In this document: piece by piece, positions 23,950 to 30,379 of the stretch
How the letters are laid out: each line of letters begins with the position of its first letter
How positions within the stretch are numbered: the stretch's first letter is position 1
Assembly: GCA_020725705.1 (NCBI GenBank)
Contig: DYEN01000356.1
Span: 1-34,498 of the forward strand
Direction: 5' to 3'
Source: Anaerolinea sp.
Lineage (GTDB): Bacteria; Chloroflexota; Anaerolineae; Aggregatilineales; Aggregatilineaceae
Length of the DNA stretch: 34,498 nucleotides
Position numbers and translations under genes: made by a program
The notes under the pieces: generated by a model
Databases searched by the model: none
What the model was told of the DNA's origin: nothing
What the model saw: only the letters and a program-made list of their open reading frames with translations

Positions 23950-24678
23950 ATGACCGAGCCATCTCCGCCCACCGACCACGCGCGCTACGTGCAGGATATG
24001 TTCGGGCGCATCGCAGCGCGCTATGACCTGATGAATCGCCTGATGACCTTCGGGCAAGACCGGCGCTGGCGGCGCTTCGTTGTGCAACAGGCACATCTGC
24101 CGCCGGGCGGCTGGCTGCTCGACATCGCCACCGGCACGGGCGACATCGCCCTGGAAGCCCGGCGCCAGGTCCCGACGGCGCGCGTGATCGCGGCGGACTT
24201 TACCCTGCCGATGATGCAGGTCGGGCGGCGGCGGGCGGGGGCGAGCGCGATCGCGTGGCAGGCTGCCGACACGCTGCGTCTGCCGTATGCCGACGGTGTG
24301 TTCGACGCGGTCGTCAGCGGCTACCTGTTCCGCAACGTGAGCGATATCCCCGCCGCGCTGCGCGAGCAGGTGCGCGTCTTGAAACCGGGCGGGCGGCTTG
24401 TCACGCTGGACACGACGCCCCCGCCTGGCGGCCCCCTGCGCCCGCTGATCCAGTTTCATCTGCGGGTGGTGATCCCCATGCTAGGGCGGCTCGTCTCCGG
24501 CCAGGCCGACGCCTACCGCTATCTGCCGGAAAGCACGCTCGGCTTCAAGAGCGCCGAAGAACTGGCCGGGTTGATGCGCGCCGCCGGGCTGGTCGAGGTC
24601 GGCTTCCGACGCTTCATGTTCGGCACGATGGCGGTGCACTGGGGCACGCGCCCCGCCGTGGCTGTGCCGGAAAGCTGA
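23950..24678 (+). CDS. ubiE: Demethylmenaquinone methyltransferase (UbiE/MenG family)
   Basis: A 242-residue SAM-dependent C-methyltransferase that finishes menaquinone by methylating the demethylated ring. Family blocks are VQDMFGRIAARYDLMNRLMT at the N-terminus, the SAM motif I LLDIATGTGDIALEA, FDAVVSGYLFRNVSDIPAAL, and the UbiE signature region with LKPGGRLVTLDTT and YRYLPESTLGF. Length is normal. The start is 18 nt after the dinB-like gene. It is the third of four menaquinone-type genes in this region. Confidence 0.9.
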   Translation: MTEPSPPTDHARYVQDMFGRIAARYDLMNRLMTFGQDRRWRRFVVQQAHLPPGGWLLDIATGTGDIALEARRQVPTARVIAADFTLPMMQVGRRRAGASAIAWQAADTLRLPYADGVFDAVVSGYLFRNVSDIPAALREQVRVLKPGGRLVTLDTTPPPGGPLRPLIQFHLRVVIPMLGRLVSGQADAYRYLPESTLGFKSAEELAGLMRAAGLVEVGFRRFMFGTMAVHWGTRPAVAVPES

Positions 24679-24683
24679 CAGTG

Positions 24684-24692
24684 TGCTATTAT
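24684..24692 (+). promoter_or_regulatory. Extended -10 promoter of the Mop gene
   Basis: TGCTATTAT (TG-N-TATTAT) lies directly after the ubiE-type stop. There is no strong -35. Confidence 0.4.
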
Positions 24693-24707
24693 GAGTCTGG
24701 TGAATTG

Positions 24708-24724
24708 GCGGCGAGTCACGCCGC
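24708..24724 (+). promoter_or_regulatory. Short GC hairpin touching the Mop ribosome binding site
   Basis: GCGGCG (24708-24713) and CGCCGC (24719-24724) pair around a 5-nt loop. The helix abuts the GGGGGGAG ribosome binding site of the next gene and could modulate its translation. It is too small to be a molybdenum-cofactor riboswitch. Confidence 0.4.
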
Positions 24725-24739
24725 GGGGGGAGAAGCGAC

Positions 24740-24955
24740 ATGAAAACCAGCGCCCGGAACCAGCTTAAAGGCACGATCAAGCGCATCACGCCCGGCGCGG
24801 TCAACGCCGAGGTGGTGATCGAGCTGCCCGGCGGCATCGAAATCGTCTCGGTGATCACCCTGGCGTCCGCGCAAAGCCTGGGGCTGCGCGAGGGGCAGGA
24901 TGCCTATGCTGTGATCAAGGCGTCGGATGTGATGATCGGCGTGGAGCACGACTGA
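24740..24955 (+). CDS. Mop-domain molybdate/tungstate-binding protein
   Basis: A 71-residue single Mop (TOBE-type) domain, the fold of Clostridium molbindins, which assemble as hexamers and bind oxyanions such as molybdate or tungstate in the cytoplasm. Recognisable blocks are SARNQLKGTIKRITPGAVNA, EVVIELPGGIEIVSVIT and the C-terminal AYAVIKASDVMIGVE. GGGGGGAG precedes the start. It lies between ubiE- and ubiX-type genes. A role in molybdate storage or sensing is likely, but no molybdoenzyme or mod transporter is in the window. Confidence 0.87.
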   Translation: MKTSARNQLKGTIKRITPGAVNAEVVIELPGGIEIVSVITLASAQSLGLREGQDAYAVIKASDVMIGVEHD

Positions 24956-25022
24956 GCCGCCGCACGGTGTACCGCGCTGCCGCCGGGTTGATCGGCTGCC
25001 TCACCGGAGCGGATCGCATACC

Positions 25023-25613
25023 ATGACCCAGCCACCCCAACGTGTTGTCGTCGGCATTTCCGGCGCCAGCGGCGTGATCTACGGCATCCGCCTGCTGGAA
25101 GCCCTGCGCCAGCATGGCGCTATCGAGACACACCTGATCATTACCCCGGCAGCGCGCATTACCATCGCCCAGGAAACAACGTGGTCCGTCGGCCAGGTCG
25201 AGGCGCTGGCGGATGTTGTCCACAAGCCGGAGAATATCGGCGCCAGCATTGCCAGCGGCTCGTTTGTCACGCTGGGGATGGCAGTTGTGCCGTGCAGCAT
25301 CAAGAGCCTGTCTGCGATCGCGCACAGCTACGCGGACGATCTGCTTGTGCGCGCGGCGGACGTGCACCTCAAGGAAGGGCGACGGCTGGTGCTGGTGGTG
25401 CGCGAGACGCCGCTGCATCTCGGCCATTTGCGGCTCATGGCGCAGGCGGCGGAGCTGGGCGCGGTGATCCTGCCGCCGGTGCCCGCCTTCTACGACCGGC
25501 CGCAGACGGTGGACGACGTGATCAACCAGACGGTCGGTCGTATCCTGCTGCGGCTCGGCATCGACAACGACCTTTACTTCGAGTGGCTTGGACTGCGAGG
25601 GAAGCCGGTATGA
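25023..25613 (+). CDS. ubiX: UbiX-family flavin prenyltransferase
   Basis: A 196-residue UbiX-type enzyme that prenylates FMN to make the cofactor of UbiD decarboxylases. Motifs are VVVGISGASGVIYGIRLLE, the FMN-contacting IASGSF block, the VPCSIKSLSAIAHSYADDL catalytic region and LVVRETPLHLGHL. Length is normal. It completes the ubiD-ubiA-ubiE-ubiX set and probably serves the UbiD homologue upstream. It overlaps the next gene by 4 nt (ATGA). Confidence 0.92.
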   Translation: MTQPPQRVVVGISGASGVIYGIRLLEALRQHGAIETHLIITPAARITIAQETTWSVGQVEALADVVHKPENIGASIASGSFVTLGMAVVPCSIKSLSAIAHSYADDLLVRAADVHLKEGRRLVLVVRETPLHLGHLRLMAQAAELGAVILPPVPAFYDRPQTVDDVINQTVGRILLRLGIDNDLYFEWLGLRGKPV

Positions 25614-26092
25614 ATGAGCTGCCGCTGCTACCGGATGACCTGCGGCCGGTGCTGCACGCGTTTCTGGCGAGTCAGTCGACCATGGCGCTGGCGACGGCTG
25701 GCGATCAGGACGGCCGGCCCCAGGTGGCGCCGCTCTTCTACGCCAGCGACGAAGCGTTCAATATCTACTGGGTGTCCAGCCCGGACAGCCGTCACAGCGT
25801 CAACATCGCGAGCTGGAACGATGTCGCCGCCACGATCTACGCCCCGACCTGGGACTGGGCCGGCATCAAAGGGGTGCAGCTCGCCGGGGACGCCATGCCG
25901 GTTACCGATGAAGAAGAGCGCCGCCACGCGCTGGCGATCTACAGCGCCAAATTCCCCTTTGTTAACGACCGCTTCTCCGAGCTGATCGAGAACAGCGTGT
26001 TCTACGTGCTGCGCCCTACCTGGCTTCGCTGGCTGGACAACGAGCGGCGCTTCGGCTACAAGCAGGAATTCCGCCTGGAGCGCAGCGAGTAG
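25610..26092 (+). CDS. Pyridoxamine-5'-phosphate-oxidase-like FMN-binding split-barrel protein
   Basis: A 160-residue split-barrel protein of the PNPOx-like superfamily. The N-terminus reads STMALATAGDQDGRPQVAPLFYASD and is followed by WVSSPDSRHSVNI and GVQLAGDAMPV, the usual flavin-binding framework. Members bind FMN, F420 or haem; which one is used here is not clear. The start at 25610 overlaps the ubiX-type stop by 4 nt, so the two are translationally coupled. The frame is open back to 25181, but that is a shadow of ubiX. Confidence 0.78.
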   Translation: MNELPLLPDDLRPVLHAFLASQSTMALATAGDQDGRPQVAPLFYASDEAFNIYWVSSPDSRHSVNIASWNDVAATIYAPTWDWAGIKGVQLAGDAMPVTDEEERRHALAIYSAKFPFVNDRFSELIENSVFYVLRPTWLRWLDNERRFGYKQEFRLERSE

Positions 26093-26117
26093 CGGGCGGC
26101 GCGTGTCGCGCGGTGCG

Positions 26118-26402
26118 TCAGCGCACGCCGTGCTGCTCAAGCAGTTCGATCAGGGTGTTGTTGATCATTTTCTGGCCGAGCAGTTCCCTGAAGCGCACGG
26201 TTTTTTGCTTGCCCTCGTCGCGCAGCCGATCCAACTCGCGCTGAATCCTTTCCTGCCGGGCGAGCAGGTCCGCATGGGCGTTCTCAAACCGGGCCAGCCG
26301 CTCGATCGCCTCGCCGGAATATCCGCCCGCGTCATGCGTGATATACGCTTCGTCCACTACGTAGCCTGCGCCGTCTTCGCGCTGGCGGGTCAGTCGTGCC
26401 AT
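26118..26402 (-). CDS. Small phage-type protein of unknown function
   Basis: A 94-residue protein. The N-terminus (MARLTRQREDGAGYVVDEAY) and the helical centre (GEAIERLARFENAHADLLAR) resemble short proteins common in Firmicutes prophages. The C-terminus (VRFRELLGQKMINNTLIELL) has the same flavour. The middle is probably a coiled coil. A GAGGTGG ribosome binding site precedes the ATG at 26402. It stands beside two tRNA genes, common phage attachment sites, but no integrase or other phage gene is present. Family placement is from memory of sequence style, not a search. Confidence 0.55.
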   Translation of the reverse strand: MARLTRQREDGAGYVVDEAYITHDAGGYSGEAIERLARFENAHADLLARQERIQRELDRLRDEGKQKTVRFRELLGQKMINNTLIELLEQHGVR

Positions 26403-26449
26403 GTCGCCACCTCGCTTTGTGTCCCAACAGGCTGATGATGCGCTGCGGC

Positions 26450-26496
26450 CCAGAAAACAGAAAGAAGACAATCCCGGCGGGCAATTGGCTTCTTTC
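26450..26496 (-). terminator. Long hairpin terminator after tRNA-Ile
   Basis: GAAAGAAG (26460-26467) pairs with CTTCTTTC (26489-26496), continued inward by CAAT/ATTG with one mismatch between, and tipped by CCC/GGG. On the minus strand it is followed by TGTTTTCTG. Confidence 0.65.
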
Positions 26497-26517
26497 GGCG
26501 TGAGGTGAACGTTGAGG

Positions 26518-26590
26518 TGGGCCCAGCAGGATTCGAACCTGCGACCGACCGGTTATGAGCCGGCTGCTCTGACCGCTGAGCTATAGGCCC
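26518..26590 (-). tRNA. tRNA-Ile (CAT anticodon, lysidine type) or tRNA-Met
   Basis: A 73-nt cloverleaf. The acceptor GGGCCTA pairs with TGGGCCC, the D arm contains AGCTCAGCGGTCAGAGC, the anticodon loop is CTCATAA, and the T arm has AGGTTCGAATCCT. The short D loop and the GGTCGC stretch before the T arm resemble E. coli ileX more than metT, so the minor tRNA-Ile read as AUA after lysidine modification is preferred. Elongator Met is the alternative. CC follows the discriminator A but the third base is not A. Confidence 0.88.
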
Positions 26591-26606
26591 GGCTGTGTCG
26601 GTGTGC

Positions 26607-26629
26607 AAAAAAGCCCAGAGAACCTGGGC
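26607..26629 (-). terminator. Rho-independent terminator between the two tRNAs
   Basis: On the minus strand GCCCAG, a 5-nt loop, CTGGGC and six T residues form a textbook terminator just past the tRNA-Gly 3' end. Confidence 0.88.
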
Positions 26630-26635
26630 AGCCTG

Positions 26636-26706
26636 AGCGGGCAACGGGATTCGAACCCGTGACAACAGCTTGGAAGGCTGTTGTGTTACCACTACACCAT
26701 GCCCGC
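26636..26706 (-). tRNA. tRNA-Gly (anticodon TCC)
   Basis: A 71-nt cloverleaf. The acceptor GCGGGCA pairs with TGCCCGC, the D arm contains GGTGTAGTGGTAACAC, the anticodon loop is CTTCCAA, and the T arm has GGGTTCGAATCCC. The discriminator base is T, and CCA is not encoded. Confidence 0.95.
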
Positions 26707-26719
26707 GCCTTCCTTCATA

Positions 26720-26748
26720 ATCTTACCCGATGGAGTGCCCCTTGACAA
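26720..26748 (-). promoter_or_regulatory. Promoter of tRNA-Gly
   Basis: On the minus strand TTGTCA (26748-26743), 17 nt, then TAAGAT (26725-26720), about 14 nt before the tRNA. Confidence 0.65.
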
Positions 26749-26771
26749 TAGCCGGTTGGCGCGGCAGGCGC

Positions 26772-27089
26772 TCAGGCGAGCCACTGTAGCAGCCACAGCG
26801 CCGCCATGCCGACCGCAATCGGCAGCAGAGTGCGGCGGGTGGCCCAGGCGACCAGCGCCGCGACGATCCCGGCCAGCAGCCGCAGGTTCCCCGCCGACAG
26901 GTCGAGTGCTCCGTCCGGCGCGACCAGCGCGGGTAGCACGATCGCGCTCAGCGCCGCCGGGGGCACATAGCGCAGGGCGCGCATGAACCCCTCGGACAGC
27001 GTCCCATTGCGTAGCAACGCGATCACAGACAGCCGCACGCCGTAGGTGACGACCATCATCCCCGCCACGATCAGCCACAGACGCATCAT
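26772..27089 (-). CDS. azlD: AzlD-family small subunit of a branched-chain amino acid exporter
   Basis: A 105-residue membrane protein with three to four helices. The AzlD core reads VVTYGVRLSVIALLR, then the ALRYVPPAALSAIVLPALV block. It pairs with AzlC (YgaZ/YgaH in E. coli) to export branched-chain amino acids or analogues. The ATG at 27089 overlaps the azlC stop by 4 nt (ATGA); the next ATG (27086) would shorten it by one residue. It is the last gene of the pair, and its stop is 23 nt from the tRNA-Gly promoter region. Confidence 0.87.
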   Translation of the reverse strand: MMRLWLIVAGMMVVTYGVRLSVIALLRNGTLSEGFMRALRYVPPAALSAIVLPALVAPDGALDLSAGNLRLLAGIVAALVAWATRRTLLPIAVGMAALWLLQWLA

Positions 27090-27829
27090 GGCTCGCGCTC
27101 CGGGTTTGGGGAGCGAGCCACCAGGCGCGGCCCGCGCAGGCGCTCGGCGGCCAGCCCGGTAGCGATGCCCGCGATCACGCCCGCGCTCAGGCCCAGGTTG
27201 TAGGGCAGGCCGCGCGCAGCGACGGCCACGATGCCTGCCGCCGCGCAGGCCGCGACCGCCGGACGATCGCGCAGGGCCGGGGCCAGCAGCGCGATGAAAG
27301 TTAGCGGCAGGGCGAAATCCAGCGACCAACTTGACGGGATCTGGGCGCCGAGCAGATAACCCGCCGCGCTGCTGAGCTGCCACGCCACCCACAGCGTCAG
27401 CCCGGCGCCGAGGTAGAACCAGTGCAGCGCCGTGCCGGGAGCATCTTCGGGCCGGTGCGGGCGATAGTGGGTAATGGTCACTGCGTAGGTTTCGTCGACC
27501 AGCAGAAACGCCAGCAGCCATTTCCACGCCGGCGACAGATGGCGCACGTATGGCGCGACCGACGCGCTGTAGAGCAGGTGACGCAGGTTGACGACAAACG
27601 TCGTCAGCACGATCACCGGCCCACCCGCGCCGGTGGCGAATAACTGCGCCGCGATGAACTGCGCCGACCCGGCGAAGACGAGCATAGACATCGCCAGGGC
27701 GACGCTCATAGGCAGCCCGGCCTCGTGGGCAACGATGCCGTAGATCATCCCGAAGGGGCTGACGCCGAGCAGGATGGGCAGTTGGGTGCGCACACCGCCC
27801 CAGAATTCGGCGCGCGGAGATATCAGCAT
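27086..27829 (-). CDS. azlC: AzlC-family large subunit of a branched-chain amino acid exporter
   Basis: A 247-residue integral membrane protein of the AzlC/YgaZ family. The N-terminal block ILLGVSPFGMIYGIVAHEAG, the FAGSAQFIAAQLF motif and VVNLRHLLYSASVAP are the conserved family sequences. The ATG at 27829 has AGGA 8 nt upstream; the frame opens at 27892 but that part lacks similarity. It is cotranscribed with azlD. Length is normal. Confidence 0.9.
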   Translation of the reverse strand: MLISPRAEFWGGVRTQLPILLGVSPFGMIYGIVAHEAGLPMSVALAMSMLVFAGSAQFIAAQLFATGAGGPVIVLTTFVVNLRHLLYSASVAPYVRHLSPAWKWLLAFLLVDETYAVTITHYRPHRPEDAPGTALHWFYLGAGLTLWVAWQLSSAAGYLLGAQIPSSWSLDFALPLTFIALLAPALRDRPAVAACAAAGIVAVAARGLPYNLGLSAGVIAGIATGLAAERLRGPRLVARSPNPEREP

Positions 27830-27933
27830 AGCAGGTTCCTGTGGGATCAGGGCGTCGCAGCAGAGTGTACTGCGCGGCCCCGGTGTGGACAATAGACAGT
27901 CTGCACAAGCAAGCCGCCCCGCGGGGTCTACGC

Positions 27934-27939
27934 TATAAT
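27934..27939 (+). promoter_or_regulatory. -10 element for the DUF6062-like gene
   Basis: A perfect TATAAT lies 49 nt before the ATG at 27989. There is no good -35 at the usual distance. Confidence 0.4.
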
Positions 27940-27988
27940 CTGCCCACGAACGCCGCGCCGGACCGCCAATTTGCCGCCGGGATCGATT

Positions 27989-28663
27989 ATGAAGCTCTCG
28001 TCACGCGCTTACAGTCTCTACGACGCCTTCTCGAAGCCGGGCTGCCCCGTCTGCCGCCTGACGCTGGACAGTGTTCATCACTATCTGGACAGCCTGATCT
28101 ACGAATACGTCAACGATCCAGACACCCATCAAGCCCTGCGTGCGGCACGCGGCTTGTGCCCGGTCCACGCCTGGCATGTGCAGGACGAGATCAATGCCAG
28201 TGCGCTGGGCATCGCGGTGCTGTACGAGGGCGTGATCCGGCATCTGCTGGCGGATATGGGCCGGATCGAGACGGACGGCGGGCGGCGCCAGGTCAGCCAG
28301 GCGCAGAGCGCGCTGGCGGCGCGTGGGCCATGCCCGGCCTGCGAGCATCAGGCGCATGTCGAGGAACACCTGCTGCGCAACCTGCTGAGCCACATCGCGC
28401 ACGCCGAGTTCGCCGCGCGGTTCAGGCAGTCGGCCGGGCTATGCCTGCCGCATCTTCGCCGGGCGCTCGATCTGAACGCCAGCGCCGAGCACAAGGCGCA
28501 GATGCTCGCCATCCAGCAGGCGATCTGGGGCGAGCTGCAGGCGCACCTGGCGGAGTTCATCCGCAAGCACGACTACCGCTTCACCGCCGAGGGATTTGGC
28601 GCCGAAGGGTCCAGCCCGCGCCGCTCCATCGAGGCACTCGCCGGGCAAAAAGGGCTGCGCTAG
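27989..28663 (+). CDS. DUF6062-like protein with duplicated CxxC / CxxH modules
   Basis: A 224-residue protein of unknown function. Two copies of a half-module are visible: C19-x2-C22 with C57-x2-H60, and C115-x2-C118 with C152-x2-H155. The second halves both read GLCxxH followed by a helix. This suggests two metal (zinc) sites from an internal duplication. The overall helical character and the CPVC...GLCPVH style match the DUF6062 group, as far as I recall it. The ATG at 27989 is preferred over the TTG at 27971. It converges on the next gene with a shared CTAG at the stops. Confidence 0.72.
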   Translation: MKLSSRAYSLYDAFSKPGCPVCRLTLDSVHHYLDSLIYEYVNDPDTHQALRAARGLCPVHAWHVQDEINASALGIAVLYEGVIRHLLADMGRIETDGGRRQVSQAQSALAARGPCPACEHQAHVEEHLLRNLLSHIAHAEFAARFRQSAGLCLPHLRRALDLNASAEHKAQMLAIQQAIWGELQAHLAEFIRKHDYRFTAEGFGAEGSSPRRSIEALAGQKGLR

Positions 28664-28929
28664 GCGGCGCTTTCGACGATCAGGAAGACTTTGTCGCCTT
28701 TGCGGACCGGCGAATCGACCTGAATCGCCACTTCCTCGCCCCCCGGCACCTCGGTCACGGCCTGATGGTCGATCTCCATAGAGCGCACCTGCTGCTCAAA
28801 ATCGGTGTGCTTGCCGAAGAACGCGACCCAATCGCCCTGATAGAGTGCCTGCTCCAGGCGGATCACTGCCACGCCGAGCCGGTCGAAGTAGTGCGTCACT
28901 ACCCCGATGTACTGGTATTCTGCGTCCAT
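28660..28929 (-). CDS. EF-Tu domain-II-like small protein (translation-factor-like)
   Basis: An 89-residue beta-barrel protein that looks like the second domain of EF-Tu/IF2 GTPases without the GTPase part. The typical pattern is YIGVVTHYFDRLGVAVIRL, then GDWVAFFGKHTDFEQQVRSM, EIDHQAVTEVPGGEEVAIQV and VRKGDKVFLIVE. Such stand-alone proteins occur in archaea and some bacteria, with no established role. The ATG at 28929 has AGGAG upstream. Its TAG stop shares CTAG with the opposing DUF6062-like gene. Confidence 0.82.
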   Translation of the reverse strand: MDAEYQYIGVVTHYFDRLGVAVIRLEQALYQGDWVAFFGKHTDFEQQVRSMEIDHQAVTEVPGGEEVAIQVDSPVRKGDKVFLIVESAA

Positions 28930-28987
28930 AGCCGCCTCTCCTGACCTGCTTTGATTATCTGGCAGGCGGGGACGGCGGTCAAGCAAG

Positions 28988-30208
28988 CTACCAGCTAAAG
29001 ACGCCGATGCGCCCGTCCATCAGGGCGCGGGCTGTGCCGGCGCCGGTGGTATCGACCAGCGAGACCACGCTGCGGCCATCGTCGAGCAGCTCGGCATAGG
29101 TCAGATAGCGGCTGTCCGGCGACCAGAGGCGGTGGCTGCGCGCGAACTGGTCGAAGAAGCGCAGGTAGTAGATCATCTCCGGGTTCGGCACGAAGCTCGC
29201 CAGCCGGCTGATGATGCCCAAGTCCGGCTCGAACACCACCCACTGCAAGAGCGGTGCGCCCTGCTGGCGTGTGAGGACCTGCTGGCCCGGCGTCGGGAGC
29301 GTTACATAGGCCAGGCGGGCGCCATCCGGCGCCCAGAAGAACGCGTACACATCGTCCGGCGCGGCGGCGACCGGGGCGCCCGTGCGCGCGTCGACGACCG
29401 TCAGGACGGCGCGCTGCTCGTCTAGAAACGCGACGCGCCTGCCGTCCGGCGACCACTCGAACGAGACGGCCCCGCGCAGATTGTCGGCCAGGACGACGCG
29501 CTCGGCGCCGTCGAAGATCGCCAGGCTGTTGCCGCGCCCCGGCTGGCGAATGGCGGCCAGCAGCCGGTCATCTACCGGCGACCAGTCAACGGCGCGCTGG
29601 AAACCGGGCCGATCCTCAAACGTCTCGGTGATCGCGCCGCTGGTGCTATCGAAGATCGACAGCTCGGACCCGAAGCGCGCCCAGAACATCGCCGCGCCGT
29701 CCGGGGACCAGTCCCAGTAGTGTGGGCCGCCCTCGGATAGCTCGGTGATCGAAACGGCGCCATCCACCCGCACCCGGCGCAGCGCCAGGCTGCCGCGGGC
29801 TGTGGTGTAGAGCACGGCCAGATCGCGACAGTTGCCGGCGGGGCAGTCGGCGGGCGCCCAGTTGGCATAGGTGAAGGTTTCGTTGCGCGAGGTATATAGG
29901 CGCTCGGTTTCGCCCAGTGCCCGCTGGAGAAAGATGCCGAGCTGGTAACGATCGCCCGGCAGCGTGCTGGTGCCGAAGAACGCCAGACGGCCATCGTTCG
30001 ACCACGTCGGCCAGGTGTAGACCTTGCGGTTGGCGACGGCGTCCTGCGTCAGTGGAACGGTGAGATCGGCGGCCAGGTCGTAGAGGTAGATGTTGCCATC
30101 CTGCGCGGCAATCGCGATCTGGCCGGCGCTCTGGGCGCGCCCGGCGAGCGCGGACCCGCCGAGCACCAGAAGCAATGTAAGGACGGTGAGCAGTCGGATG
30201 CGAATCAT
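28988..30208 (-). CDS. Exported WD40/PD40-type beta-propeller protein
   Basis: A 406-residue secreted or membrane-tethered protein. A signal peptide (MIRIRLLTVLTLLLVLGGSA, cleavage near AGRAQS) precedes repeated propeller blades ending in WSxDGR-type motifs: TWSNDGRLAFF, WDWSPDGAAMFW, VDWSPVDDRLLAA, FEWSPDGRRVAFL, FWAPDGARLAYV and LWSPDSRYLTYA. These are PD40/TolB-like blades that act as protein-binding platforms. The ATG at 30208 has CGGAG upstream; the frame opens at 30325 but that part is the intergenic region. It lies between the SPFH and EF-Tu-like genes. Confidence 0.83.
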   Translation of the reverse strand: MIRIRLLTVLTLLLVLGGSALAGRAQSAGQIAIAAQDGNIYLYDLAADLTVPLTQDAVANRKVYTWPTWSNDGRLAFFGTSTLPGDRYQLGIFLQRALGETERLYTSRNETFTYANWAPADCPAGNCRDLAVLYTTARGSLALRRVRVDGAVSITELSEGGPHYWDWSPDGAAMFWARFGSELSIFDSTSGAITETFEDRPGFQRAVDWSPVDDRLLAAIRQPGRGNSLAIFDGAERVVLADNLRGAVSFEWSPDGRRVAFLDEQRAVLTVVDARTGAPVAAAPDDVYAFFWAPDGARLAYVTLPTPGQQVLTRQQGAPLLQWVVFEPDLGIISRLASFVPNPEMIYYLRFFDQFARSHRLWSPDSRYLTYAELLDDGRSVVSLVDTTGAGTARALMDGRIGVFSW

Positions 30209-30329
30209 GGTGCTGTATCTCCGGCCTGGATGACGGTTAGCTCCATTATCGCAGACTCGGCGCCGCACAGGCATGAACGTTGGATAAATCTGAGGGGGCG
30301 GTGGGCTGTGTGTGCAGGGCACCACAAAC

Positions 30330-30354
30330 GGCGGGCGATCAACGACCGCCCGCC
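30330..30354 (-). terminator. Hairpin after the SPFH gene, possible terminator
   Basis: GGCGGGCG (30330-30337) and CGCCCGCC (30347-30354) form a perfect 8-bp stem with a 9-nt loop. The minus-strand flank is GTTTGTGG, a poor T run, so it may be only partial. Confidence 0.45.
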
Positions 30355-30379
30355 GCGGGTACGCTTCCCGGTGCAGTCT

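Noticed and set aside
22915-24459. A 514-codon open frame on the minus strand across the permease, DinB-like and UbiE genes
   Set aside because: It covers three recognisable genes and the intergenic terminator region, and its translation is rich in Arg, Gln and His with no motif.
24693-24739. A molybdenum-cofactor riboswitch upstream of the Mop gene
   Set aside because: The leader is under 50 nt with a single 6-bp hairpin, far too small for that riboswitch.
26518-26590. Assignment as initiator or elongator tRNA-Met
   Set aside because: The CAT anticodon allows it, but the short D loop and variable-region wording are closer to the lysidine-type tRNA-Ile. Initiator is excluded by the paired first acceptor base and the lack of the GGG/CCC anticodon stem. 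Met remains a minor alternative.
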